Source: Leptolyngbyaceae cyanobacterium JSC-12 (GTDB lineage: Bacteria; Cyanobacteriota; Cyanobacteriia; Leptolyngbyales; Leptolyngbyaceae). Taken from it: a DNA stretch of 64,000 nt. The position numbers were made by a program, and so were the translations under genes. Below are positions 44,350-53,700 of this stretch, one piece after another. The notes under the pieces were generated by a model, which was given only the letters and a program-made list of their open reading frames with translations, was not told the DNA's origin and did no database searches. Location: positions 704,723 through 768,722 of the forward strand of contig CM001633.1 of NCBI GenBank assembly GCA_000309945.1, in the 5' to 3' direction. Each line of letters starts with the position of its first letter. Position 1 is the first letter of the stretch.

Positions 44350-44891
44350 CAGAGTATAGCGCAACAACTTTTCAAGCGCGTTGTCGTTTGGCAGCATCTT
44401 ATGTCGATCGTTATCTCGCTGACCCCAAATCTTATTGGGTTGCAATCGGTAAAGCGTCACCCTGGTTGGACGAGAACAATCCACCCTATCCAGCGATCAC
44501 TGTAAATAGAGTGCCAGAACTAATTGGGTTTGTTTATGTGCATACGTGTAAATCCGTGTATGAGACGGATATAGGGATTATTAAAACTCTCGATAAAAAC
44601 TACGAACCTGTAAATAGTACTAACCCAAATCTGTTGGCTAGCGCCAAAGCAAACAAGCTTTATTTCGAAGCAATACTTCCACATGAGGCTACTCCTCTTA
44701 GCTCAACTTATAGGATTAAAGCTCTATGCACAAACGTTGTATTTGCAAATACTCCAAACATTGTCGGTCCTGAACTGTTTATCTCAGGCAGCGAAGTCCT
44801 GGACTATTTTGTAGATTGGATTGTCCACCACAAGGCTGTAGAGAATGATGGGCAGACAAACCAAGTTGTTCAGATTATCCGGGAGTTTTAG
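44346..44891 (+). CDS. Baseplate wedge (gp8-like) protein, 181 aa
   Basis: The N-terminal 60 residues, ADPKSYWVAIGKASPWLDEN then NPPYPAITVN, match the pattern seen at the start of T4 gp8-like and other wedge/fibre-anchor proteins, where a Y-W-x-x-IG-K-x-x-PW motif is followed by PP-P. The rest is beta-rich (LIGFVYVHTCKSVYETDIGI) with a C-terminal helix-strand QTNQVVQIIREF. The order J, I-like, this gene also suits a wedge. Translation is coupled to the previous gene. Assigned with moderate confidence from this opening and context. Confidence 0.6.
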   Translation: MTEYSATTFQARCRLAASYVDRYLADPKSYWVAIGKASPWLDENNPPYPAITVNRVPELIGFVYVHTCKSVYETDIGIIKTLDKNYEPVNSTNPNLLASAKANKLYFEAILPHEATPLSSTYRIKALCTNVVFANTPNIVGPELFISGSEVLDYFVDWIVHHKAVENDGQTNQVVQIIREF

Positions 44892-45842
44892 ATGACAACT
44901 AGCGGATACCTACAAGGACAAGCCTCTATTAGTACAACTCAGAAGATTACAGATTTGCGTACTTCTGACCAAGCTACGGCTGGGTTAAGTGCTTCTGTAA
45001 TTCCCCCAGGTGATGGACAAGCTCAAGTTTTGCCTAATCCAAATACTTACCAAATTTACGGTGCACAGCCGTTACCTCAGTTTTCTTTTACTAGCTTTTC
45101 AGATGAAGCTGGTAGAACCTTATTTGGTATACCACAGTCTATAACAACTCCAAACACGAACACGGTCAACTTAGGAGAAGAAGGTACTATCTCCACAGTT
45201 CGAGCGACACGTTTTGAAATTCGCTACACAAACGTTAACGGATCTAGTCAACTTTACCTCTTTAGTCTTCCACCAGCCATTGAAACAAACTTACGTTCAA
45301 ATACAGCAGGTGCGTCTGTACCAGAAGTAAAACCAGGAATTTTGATAAGAACCAGTATGAACTACAAACGGTTTTTACTGCCTGGTGGTTCCCCCGCGTA
45401 CCAGTCATTAGGGGTTGAACAAACAATGATCCAATTGGTTGGATTGTTTATCGGAGTAGAAGGGAACTTCTATGTAGCACCAGGGCAAGTACTTTATGGA
45501 AAATTTGCTGATACATTGAAGCTCAACTCGGCATACCAAACTGCACGACGTTTTGACGAGGAAGTTGTACAGTCTGCACGAGAAGTTGACCTTTTTATTA
45601 ATTCTGAATCGCCACAAGGACTAACGCCTATTAGTATTAACTATAGGTGCATTCTCAGAAGTATGAGATTGTTTGTCGCAAGACATGACCGAGTTTATTA
45701 CGCACTAGATGCAGAAGTTACTACATTTAAGACAAATAGAATTTCTCCTATTAATCCAACCATTAATTCAATTGGTAGTGCAGTTTCTTCTATAACTCAA
45801 AGACCATCCACTAGCCCACAATCAAATCCTGCTAAACCATGA
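44892..45842 (+). CDS. Hypothetical baseplate/fibre protein, 316 aa
   Basis: Not recognised. Beta-rich (TFKTNRISPINPTINSIGS; LFIGVEGNFYVAPGQVLYG), with an N-terminal low-complexity part and no membrane segment. It starts directly after the wedge gene stop and overlaps the next gene by 4 bases, so it is part of the coupled distal-baseplate run. Composition resembles fibre-connector proteins, but no signature motif is seen. Confidence 0.55.
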   Translation: MTTSGYLQGQASISTTQKITDLRTSDQATAGLSASVIPPGDGQAQVLPNPNTYQIYGAQPLPQFSFTSFSDEAGRTLFGIPQSITTPNTNTVNLGEEGTISTVRATRFEIRYTNVNGSSQLYLFSLPPAIETNLRSNTAGASVPEVKPGILIRTSMNYKRFLLPGGSPAYQSLGVEQTMIQLVGLFIGVEGNFYVAPGQVLYGKFADTLKLNSAYQTARRFDEEVVQSAREVDLFINSESPQGLTPISINYRCILRSMRLFVARHDRVYYALDAEVTTFKTNRISPINPTINSIGSAVSSITQRPSTSPQSNPAKP

Positions 45843-47266
45843 CTCGTTTATCCGAACAAGCTCTTAAGTATTTAGACCAATTCGCAGCACAATTTGGTGG
45901 AGCATCTGAAGTTCTTTCTTTACTACCAGATGTAGACCTTGAAAAGCTTTTAACTTTTCCTGGCAAAGTTTTTATTACAAAACCTTGGTCGGCAGCTATC
46001 GATCTAAGAGAGCTTGGCTATGTTGAGGGTACACCATACTCTCTTCTAGATAATCAACTTAAACTTATTAAAACAGATTATTCTGAAGATGGTTATTTTG
46101 GTGGAAAAGAAGAAGACCAACAAATTTTATTAAATGCTCAACATGCTTCGTTTTTGTATTTGCAGTTTTTGGATCAGTTAGTACTGCTTTGGGTCTGTAA
46201 TCGTCTATCTCAGACCCAGTTAAAACAGCAGATTAACCAGTGGCAAAAACAAGCTAGTTTGTTTAATGAAGTACTTTCAACATATGAGTTGTTTTTGCAG
46301 ACAAACTTTCTTCTATCCACTGACGTTATTCAAATAACACACGTCCCGGCTACATGGTCCGAACGATACACTATCCAGGAGTTGCGAAATCATCCAAATA
46401 AAGATGTTTCGGAACACAAAGGGTCAGATGAAATTATCAGCATATATTTCCAGAACTCTGGTTGGTATTTATTTGAAGTGATTCGTGGTTCAACTAGGTC
46501 AACACTTATCCTAGATGAGTTACAGGGTGTTGGAGTTAATAAAGTTAGAAGTGCACATACTGGGGCATACTTTGTTGCCTTAACAGGAAGAGAGCAGACA
46601 ACAGCTGCAAGTTCTTCTATCGTACAGTTACCATCTAAAACCTATGGGATACAAGGTGTGGAACCTTTTATTAGGTTGGAGGGAGTTCTTAAGTTCCGAG
46701 AACCTGAACTTTGCTTAGGTAAGACAACGGTTGTAGCAACTGCAAACGTTATGCGTCGAATGCTGCCAGCGACTTCTACAGGTAAGGCTACGGTCCAAGC
46801 TTCGCTTGCCGTTTCAATGGATGGCATAGCTACTGGAGTAGCGACCCCATCAACACGTTTACCTTTACCTTTAGAATCGGAGCGTTTAGTTGTAATAGGT
46901 GCTGCAGTTATTAACCCAACCGATAATGTTCGTTATTGTTCTGCAGATGGGAGAGCTACTGGCATTGCTTTAGCATCCGTTAACGGGTCAGCCTCCGATG
47001 ATGAAGAAGCAATAGGAGAAGCTGAGGCTACTGCTGATATTGGCATTATTAAAAGCATAAATACTCTACAAACTCCTACTTATCAAATTGACCCTCTAGA
47101 GTTAATCCCTTTGACGTATGACTTACCTGCAACGATGGACCCTCTAGAACGGGTATGGTTCAGTGTTGAGTACAAGCCTTATACTTTCGTGAATGCAGAT
47201 GATGTTGTGGATGAACCAATAGCTACAGGTGTTGCTTTTAGCAATGCAGAAATAACCATAATCTAA
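45839..47266 (+). CDS. Hypothetical tail protein, 475 aa
   Basis: Unrecognised. The first 170 residues are helical (LKYLDQFAAQFGGASEVLSL; LSQTQLKQQINQWQKQASLF); after residue about 280 it becomes Ala/Thr/Val-rich and beta-like, with near-repeats such as TTVVATANV, GKATVQASLAV, GRATGIALASV and GEAEATADIGI. That change suggests a helical anchor followed by a beta-structured distal part, as in fibres or tail pins. It is coupled by a 4-base overlap to the preceding gene. Confidence 0.55.
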   Translation: MTRLSEQALKYLDQFAAQFGGASEVLSLLPDVDLEKLLTFPGKVFITKPWSAAIDLRELGYVEGTPYSLLDNQLKLIKTDYSEDGYFGGKEEDQQILLNAQHASFLYLQFLDQLVLLWVCNRLSQTQLKQQINQWQKQASLFNEVLSTYELFLQTNFLLSTDVIQITHVPATWSERYTIQELRNHPNKDVSEHKGSDEIISIYFQNSGWYLFEVIRGSTRSTLILDELQGVGVNKVRSAHTGAYFVALTGREQTTAASSSIVQLPSKTYGIQGVEPFIRLEGVLKFREPELCLGKTTVVATANVMRRMLPATSTGKATVQASLAVSMDGIATGVATPSTRLPLPLESERLVVIGAAVINPTDNVRYCSADGRATGIALASVNGSASDDEEAIGEAEATADIGIIKSINTLQTPTYQIDPLELIPLTYDLPATMDPLERVWFSVEYKPYTFVNADDVVDEPIATGVAFSNAEITII

Positions 47267-47275
47267 CAGATATAA

Positions 47276-47293
47276 ATGAGCACATACACGGTC
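47276..47293. promoter_or_regulatory. Intergenic element ATGAGCACATACACGGTC
   Basis: Shares TGAGCAC with the elements at 14588 and 15130 and lies 60 bases before the ATG at 47336, the same distance range as the other copies. Weak by itself; listed because it fits the recurring series. Confidence 0.25.
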
Positions 47294-47335
47294 AAGTAAG
47301 TCTCTACGCTAAAGCTGAAACTATAAGACCAGTGT

Positions 47336-47722
47336 ATGAGTGCTAAGTCTGATATTCTTGAAACAGAAATTATTAACCATTACTTCGGTGGAAGTGGAGC
47401 ACCGCAGCCAACTCAATGGTGGTTAGCCATCTATAGTAGTGATCCGACGGATGCGATTACTGCAACAGTACCGACGGCTATTACCACACGTCTTGAAATT
47501 GATGGCTGGACTAGAAATGCGAATGAAGCCGTAAACACAAATAACTTACAGTTTCCTCCAGTACCCACCGGACAAACATGGACTGTCACACACTTTGCGA
47601 TCTTCAACGCAATAACAGGGGGTAAGCCTCTATACCACAGCCCTTTTCGTATAGCAAAAACTTTACAGGAAGGCGACATTCTGTTTATTGCTGCGGGACA
47701 ACTTGCTATCCGGGAGACATAA
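47336..47722 (+). CDS. Tail-fibre-associated protein, 128 aa
   Basis: Follows a common small phage tail-protein pattern: TQWWLAIYSSDP near 24-35 (strand plus turn), RLEIDGWTRNANEAVNTNNL, FPPVPTGQTWTVTHFAIFNA (about 70-89), GGKPLYHSPF and EGDILFIAAGQLAIRE at the C-terminus. Proteins like this form a trimeric beta-domain at fibre ends or bind fibres to the baseplate. It ends 1 base before the next ATG and precedes the terminase by one gene. Confidence 0.65.
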   Translation: MSAKSDILETEIINHYFGGSGAPQPTQWWLAIYSSDPTDAITATVPTAITTRLEIDGWTRNANEAVNTNNLQFPPVPTGQTWTVTHFAIFNAITGGKPLYHSPFRIAKTLQEGDILFIAAGQLAIRET

Positions 47723-47723
47723 A

Positions 47724-48422
47724 ATGTCTAGTGTTGTCCCATCTATTGTTTTAGGAGATCCCTTAACTGGACAAAGCGGGGATAACCTTTACCAGTGTTT
47801 TGGTAAGTTTAATGTCCACACACACAGAAACAGTGCAAGTGTAGTGGCATTGCTTCAAGATGTTTCTCCAGGAGATGCAGTACAAACAGTCTCAGATTGT
47901 TTGCCCAACGCATTTCCCGCTGGAACAACTGTCTCCAGTATTTCTCGTACAACAATTACGGTAAGTCAAAACGCGACTAGATCTGCTCAGGGTTGCAAGC
48001 TTCAAGTTGGCACCAAAGTTTTAGAACATGCCAATATCGCGCTAGATTCAAACGCTATAACGTTTAATCATTTCAGTGGTTTTGTACCCGGCGAGTATTT
48101 ATCAGGACTTCATTCGAAACCTTTAAGCGGGTTAATAAACACAGCAAACTTAACATACCCTCTTTTGTGTAAAGTTCCCTGGAAAGGAATTCTAGACAGA
48201 CTTGTTCTTAGAAACTTGAACGGTTCGAGTACTGTTGAACTTTTAATAAACACTCGTCAAGTAGCGATCGCAAACGTTACGACCAATTACACTCAGATAG
48301 ATTTCTTAGATACCGGAACAAACCGAACAGTGTTTGCTTCCGGGGATGATTTGTTTTTAAGAGTCACTAACGCCACTGGTAGTCCAAATCTTCATTACAG
48401 CTTGTATTTGCTGACTCTTTAA
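47724..48422 (+). CDS. Hypothetical fibre-type protein, 232 aa
   Basis: Beta-rich, Asn/Thr/Ser-rich protein without a named domain (AVQTVSDCLPNAFPAGTTVS; NLTYPLLCKVPWKGILDRLV), ending in NLHYSLYLLTL, a terminal strand common in fibre and head-fibre proteins. I choose the ATG at 47724, which has GGGAG upstream, rather than the TTG at 47688 that would overlap the previous gene. It lies directly before the terminase. A receptor-binding or fibre-tip role is plausible, unproven. Confidence 0.6.
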   Translation: MSSVVPSIVLGDPLTGQSGDNLYQCFGKFNVHTHRNSASVVALLQDVSPGDAVQTVSDCLPNAFPAGTTVSSISRTTITVSQNATRSAQGCKLQVGTKVLEHANIALDSNAITFNHFSGFVPGEYLSGLHSKPLSGLINTANLTYPLLCKVPWKGILDRLVLRNLNGSSTVELLINTRQVAIANVTTNYTQIDFLDTGTNRTVFASGDDLFLRVTNATGSPNLHYSLYLLTL

Positions 48423-48423
48423 C

Positions 48424-50142
48424 GTGGCAAAAGATAATCGAATAGAACAACTAGAATTTAATAATCTTCTAGACAATTTAGTACTTGGGGTTGAGGAGCG
48501 ATTAGCTAAGGCGGTTCCAGACACCCTAAATATTCTTGAGTTTTTAGAAGAGGAAGTAGACCTGGGCATCGAGCTGACTTTACAGCAGCGTACTGTCCTC
48601 AAAGCTTTCTATAACTTACCGCTAACAGAGGAAGAAACCTCTGTATTAGAGTACTGGAACGCCAGAGATACATGTACTTGGCACCCTGATGATATTTACC
48701 AAGTACTTGTTTTAGAGGCTGGTCGGCGTTCTGGAAAAAGTTCTTTGGCGAGTATCATCACTGCGTATGAGTTCTATAAACTTTGCCGCTTGGCTTGTCC
48801 TCAGGAACATTATGGAATTTCAAAAAACACGCCTATTTCAATCATCGTTTTAGCAACGACAGCATCCCAAGGTAAAAAGACTATTTTTAAGGCTGTTGTT
48901 GGAGTTATACGCAATACCCGTTATTTCAACCAGCTTGAACAGCAAGGAAGACTCTTCGTTGGTAAAGAAGAGATCAGCTTTGAAGAGAAGCTTCTTTACA
49001 TTTACTCAGGTAACTCCCAATCGGGGGCACAGGTAGGAGGCACTGTTAAGGTGCTTGTTATGGATGAAGTTGCCCGATTCAAAGACCTGGACGGAGAATC
49101 CAATGCATTAGAGTTATGGTCTAACCTTGGTATTTCAACAACTACCTTTGGTCGAGAAGCGAGAAGAGTTGCTATCTCTTCTGCTTGGTACGAAGGTGAT
49201 GCAATCGAAAAGTTATTTGATGCATCAAAAACTGACCCAGTAGCTTTAGGAATCAGAGCTAAATCCTGGGATATGAATCCAATCCATGCTGCCAGGGATA
49301 ATCCGGTAGTTGCGTCAGAGTATATCCGTGATCCTGTTCATGCAGCTCTTGAATTTGAAGGTATTCGTCCTGCAGCTGTAGATGCTTTCCTAAATGCAAA
49401 TGAAGTAAAGGCAGCATTCAAAGGTCGTAGCGTTATTAAAGCATCTAGATACGAAGAAGAGGAGGCAGGGTTTAACCTTGTAAAACTCCGAGTTGAGCAT
49501 ATAGAACCGTTTAATGGAAGTACCGTTTTCCACGTAGACCCAGCTATTGGTACGGACACGTATGCAGCTGCTTTTGGACACAATGAGTTTGATGAAGCTC
49601 ACCGTCAGATTGTTGTAATCGACGGTTTTCTTTGCTGGGAGCCAAATCATAAAGCTCAAGTTTCTATCACTAACGTGCAAGAAGCAATACTTGCAGTCAA
49701 TCGCCGCCGCCCAATCTCTAAACTTTCTGCCGATCACTACAACTCGGTAGAAACTGTGCAACGAATGCGACAGCATGGCATTATGTGCGACATACAATAC
49801 TTTAGCAACAATACACAAGTTGCCATGTATGACCTAGTTCGTATGTTGCTCCATGAACAACGGTTGATACTACCCTACGATTCAATATGGACACCTTTAG
49901 CGTTATCAGAGTTATGTAAGGTACAATTAATTAAAGGGAGAAAAATCGATCACCCTGCTTCGGGAAGCAAAGATCTTTCTGATTGTATAGCAGCTGTGTG
50001 CTGGCAACTTGCGTCTAGAGTTACACGCGACACAGTAGCAAAAAAAGGTGTTATTAAACATGTAAATTATCAATCTGGAAACTCTTCTCTGCAAAACTAT
50101 CAATCTGCACGGGACAGATGGTTTTCATTAAAAGGAAGATAA
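48424..50142 (+). CDS. terL: Terminase large subunit
   Basis: Packages phage DNA into the prohead with ATP and cuts it. 572 aa. Walker A is EAGRRSGKSS (about 98-107, K105), the terminase variant; Walker B is KVLVMDE (D214, E215); a coupling-type segment FGREARRVAISSAWYEGDAI lies near 242-261. The nuclease domain begins FHVDPAIGTDTY with its first acidic residue at D372 and continues with IVVIDGFLCWEP (about 396-407) and a late acidic cluster KDLSDCIAAVCWQL. It starts with GTG 1 base after the preceding stop. Its place at the far end of the structural cluster, away from the portal, is unusual. No small subunit lies beside it. Confidence 0.9.
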   Translation: MAKDNRIEQLEFNNLLDNLVLGVEERLAKAVPDTLNILEFLEEEVDLGIELTLQQRTVLKAFYNLPLTEEETSVLEYWNARDTCTWHPDDIYQVLVLEAGRRSGKSSLASIITAYEFYKLCRLACPQEHYGISKNTPISIIVLATTASQGKKTIFKAVVGVIRNTRYFNQLEQQGRLFVGKEEISFEEKLLYIYSGNSQSGAQVGGTVKVLVMDEVARFKDLDGESNALELWSNLGISTTTFGREARRVAISSAWYEGDAIEKLFDASKTDPVALGIRAKSWDMNPIHAARDNPVVASEYIRDPVHAALEFEGIRPAAVDAFLNANEVKAAFKGRSVIKASRYEEEEAGFNLVKLRVEHIEPFNGSTVFHVDPAIGTDTYAAAFGHNEFDEAHRQIVVIDGFLCWEPNHKAQVSITNVQEAILAVNRRRPISKLSADHYNSVETVQRMRQHGIMCDIQYFSNNTQVAMYDLVRMLLHEQRLILPYDSIWTPLALSELCKVQLIKGRKIDHPASGSKDLSDCIAAVCWQLASRVTRDTVAKKGVIKHVNYQSGNSSLQNYQSARDRWFSLKGR

Positions 50143-50152
50143 AATAAGCCGT

Positions 50153-50674
50153 ATGACTAAGTACACACCGATAATTATTAAATTTATTTCACCTGTTGTT
50201 GTTGAAGGACAAGAGCTTCCTCAACAATATCTAGAACCGCTTAAGTTAGCCATCTATAGTCCACAGACGAAGTTGTTGAGTGCCGAACAAGCTTTGCCAC
50301 TGCCAACAGTTGTTACGGTCCCATTTGAAAAAGAGCTTCGTATGAAGCTTTTACCTTCTGCTGTGTATAACCCACACGGTCGATATAAAGTGAAGGTATA
50401 TCAGGGGAAAAATAATGTACCGCTCTATGAGATGGATTGGGTTGTTCCACAAATTCCTGAGCAGAAGTTTGTAGATGTTACACACTCGGAGACAGGAAGA
50501 GATTATCTCAATTTAGCCTTTTCAGAAATAATTTCTATTTCTCATGAAGGAGTCTGGGAAGTAGAAGACCAACATATTGTTTGGGTTCAAGACCGTCCCG
50601 TAATTGGGTCTTCCTATAGAGTTAAGTATCAGCCTGCTGTAACTTTAGGTGACCTGATAGTTTCTAATCCTTAA
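50153..50674 (+). CDS. Hypothetical virion protein, 173 aa
   Basis: Unrecognised, beta-rich: YTPIIIKFISPVVVEGQELP, a central GRYKVKVYQGKNNVPLYEMD and a C-terminal EGVWEVEDQHIVWVQDRPVI. The fold suggests one or two small beta sandwiches, as in fibre linkers. No helices or membrane segment. It is the last gene before the second giant and is separated from it by an AT-rich inverted repeat. Confidence 0.55.
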   Translation: MTKYTPIIIKFISPVVVEGQELPQQYLEPLKLAIYSPQTKLLSAEQALPLPTVVTVPFEKELRMKLLPSAVYNPHGRYKVKVYQGKNNVPLYEMDWVVPQIPEQKFVDVTHSETGRDYLNLAFSEIISISHEGVWEVEDQHIVWVQDRPVIGSSYRVKYQPAVTLGDLIVSNP

Positions 50675-50707
50675 GTAGAACTTAGACACATGAGAGTTCT
50701 TGTTTTA

Positions 50708-50740
50708 ATGCACATTAAATTGTCTGTTAGTACTATTTAA
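50708..50740 (+). CDS. Possible 10-residue leader peptide MHIKLSVSTI
   Basis: A short open frame of 10 codons starts just before the 5' arm of an inverted repeat and stops inside its 3' arm, 2 bases before the GTG start of the giant gene. Translating ribosomes would open the hairpin. GAGAG lies about 12 bases upstream. This is a model from geometry; it may be chance. Confidence 0.3.
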   Translation: MHIKLSVSTI

Positions 50741-50744
50741 TGTG
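50711..50744 (+). promoter_or_regulatory. Inverted repeat enclosing the giant-gene GTG start
   Basis: Perfect 10-bp dyad CACATTAAAT / ATTTAATGTG with a 14-base loop. The GTG start at 50742 lies in its 3' arm, so in mRNA the hairpin would cover the start. It could lower initiation or be opened by translation of the leader; alternatively it is an operator or weak terminator. No SD is visible. Confidence 0.5.
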
Positions 50745-53700
50745 TTAGGTTTTAGTCCGATCAGCGAGTTAATACCTGCTTCGTCTGTTCCAACACGAAC
50801 AGAAGATTTTTTGCGTTCAGCGGAATCGGGCACATTAACAGCAACTATATACTCGACGCCGCATGACCAGAGTTTATTAGAAAATGCTGGAAGAGTTGTC
50901 ATCAACCGTGGCAAGCAGTCAGGTAGTACTGATAAATTAGACAGGTTTATTGAGAGTTCTTACTTAAAAGGATATGATGTTCGCACTTTTTCATCCCCTT
51001 CTGCTGAGCAGAGACTTCACGCAAAAACTTACACAGCCATACTAAATCAGGTTGCTACCGCTCACGTTTCAACAGCTAACCTTTCTGAGACAGCTCTACA
51101 ACAAACTCCTGGTTCTAGGCAAGAGCGTATAAGACAGTATTCAGGAAAAGTTTTTCAAGAAAACTTAGCATTTCAAACAACTGACAGGTCTTTAGTTGCA
51201 CAGATTTCTCATTTTCAATCTGCAGTCTCTCAGAACCGAGTTCCTAGCTCTACTCAGAATGTTGCTGTAGGTGGAACTGCCTCGCAAGCTACTGCACATA
51301 GAATATCTAGAGCAAAGCGTGGCGATCGCGTTATTCTTAGTGGACCTTATTTAGATGACCCACTAGTTGTTGCTTCTCTGCTGACTGCAAAAGCACAAGG
51401 GGCAGAGGTAACTGTTTTAAGTGCTAATCCAAACACTCGGTTTGAAACAGCAACTAGTGGTACAGGTGAACATCGCGAAGCAGTAAACCAACTGTCAGCA
51501 GCCGGAGTTAAGGTTCTTACACCAACAGAGGATGACCCATTATTAATCCATACGAAAGCACTGGCGATTGTTGGAGAATCAGAGGCACTATTTGCGCTCG
51601 GCTCTCATAACTTCACTAATGCGGCTAAGTCTAATCGATCAGTTGACCTTTTATTAATGTTGAATGACCCGCGTCTTGCAAAAGAACTTTATCACAACTT
51701 AAGCAATACGCAGGGTGTTCAACAACAGAAGAGGGAAGCGGTAGAGGTACCATCTTTACTTGAGCTAAAAATGACGCTTCAAGGAAGAGGTGGACTCTAC
51801 CGCGTGTCCAGTTTAGGAGAACGTGGACCAAACTTATCAATGCCGTTTTATCCAACTCGCATGGATGGGGCATTCTTCAAATTTTTTAATGATAAAAATA
51901 CACCGTTTCCTAATCTTAATATCTATTCAAACTTATACGTATCGCGTACTGGTAGAACTGAGACGCCCGATGTTATTAAGCAATTAGATAGAGAAATCAG
52001 TGACCCAGGATTAGGATATTCGTTTAATAAACTTGTAGGTCAACCTATTTATGAGTCTGGATTTGGTATTATCGGCTCTGGTCTAAAATCTGTAGGGAAA
52101 TTAATTGATTGGGCATTAGGGTTTGAAGCTCACAAAGAACGAGAAGACGAAAGAGATAACAAGAGTATAGGCGGCATTCGCAAATACTTCAGTTCTGCCT
52201 ATCAGAGTAGTTATGGAAAAGAGTCTCAAGGACCTTTTGAAAGTATTTTTTCAAACTTTTACCAACTTGGAGCTGGAGCTGCTGCGACTCTATCTTTCTA
52301 TGTAGGAGTGGACTTACCTCTCAAGTATTTTAAGGCAATGCTTGAGACTGATTATGCAGAAATGTTACTTCAGTTACCAGGTGATTCTCCAAAAAACTGG
52401 ATGGCTAAAGGCGTATTGCAAGTAGCGCCAATGCTTCGAACAACGATGTTTGGTCCTGCAATTGGTGGTGCCTTAAATGAAGTAATTCAAGATACAACCA
52501 CAACTCCCCAAAATTTTACTACTCGACTGTATGACAGGCTTTATAAACCTGGGAATGTTCTAAAAGACCCAACCCGTGTAGCAGTAACTCAAGAGGGAAA
52601 GCTTACTAGCATTCAGTTAGGTGATGAAGGGTTATACGCAGCTTCTCAAATGTTGAGGCGTTTTGACCAAGTGCGGTTTGAGCAATTAACTGCTCCAATT
52701 TTAGAAGCGATTAACCCATACACTGTTGATTCTATCCATTATCAGACATACAAACAATCCTTAACTCAGTTAACTGAAACTGTTGGAAAACCCACTGAGA
52801 TTTTATTTCAACAACGGGCTGAAGACCCTAATGTTTATCGTCCTGTATTTAAGAACTTGGGTGTTGAGCGTGTTCGAGAAATTGCTAAACGCTATGACGA
52901 CCTCGCATCTTTGCTGCCAGCAAACCTAACGTACTGGGTACCTCCCCTTCGCAGGCTATTAAACCTGGACGAGTTTGACCCAATGCAGCACATGACTGTG
53001 CGTGACGTTATTTCGTTCGAAGATGCAGTACTTTGGACAGACCGTTTCTATAAGCACACTGTTGCTGTTTTACAAAACCCGGCTCAGAATGTGCGTCAAA
53101 TTCTAAAAGCTTGGTCGGGAGAGGTGGAACTTTTAAGAACTGAACGAAAACTGATCAAGGAACTGTCAAAAGAGTTTGCACCAACTCAGTTTAGCTTTCA
53201 GGCACAACACGCTGATGATGTTGCTGCTAATCTTAGTGCTCTTCATAGATATGGTGAAAACGTTTTAGACAGAACAAACCAGCAAGTTCAAACTATTTTG
53301 AATGACCAACGTGTTGTCAAATACAGTAAGCAGCTGGAAGCTCAACGCAAATTACTGGAGCAATCACCCTTTCGTTTATTAAACGAGAATGTTGTCGTAT
53401 CTGAAAGTAAGTACAAACCTTTTGAGTCGGATGCTCGACACAAAGTGTCAAACATGCGACGTATTTTGGCGCGAGTTGGCATAGCACTACTTGCGGATCG
53501 AATTGCTGACCAGTTTATATTTCAACCTCTAGGAGCTAATTTATTAACTCAAATTAAGGCACACCAAGAACTATCTACTCAAGAAGGTCAAGTTGCACGA
53601 TTTCAATTTACAGGAGACTTATCTAAAGAGTTTGTTATTGCTAGTCAATTAGGCGCGGGTGCTGCAGTTGGATTTTTACTACCCGATGCTTTGGATAAAG

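Noticed and set aside
47688-47723. TTG start overlapping the previous gene
   Set aside because: The ATG at 47724 has a GGGAG site and does not overlap.
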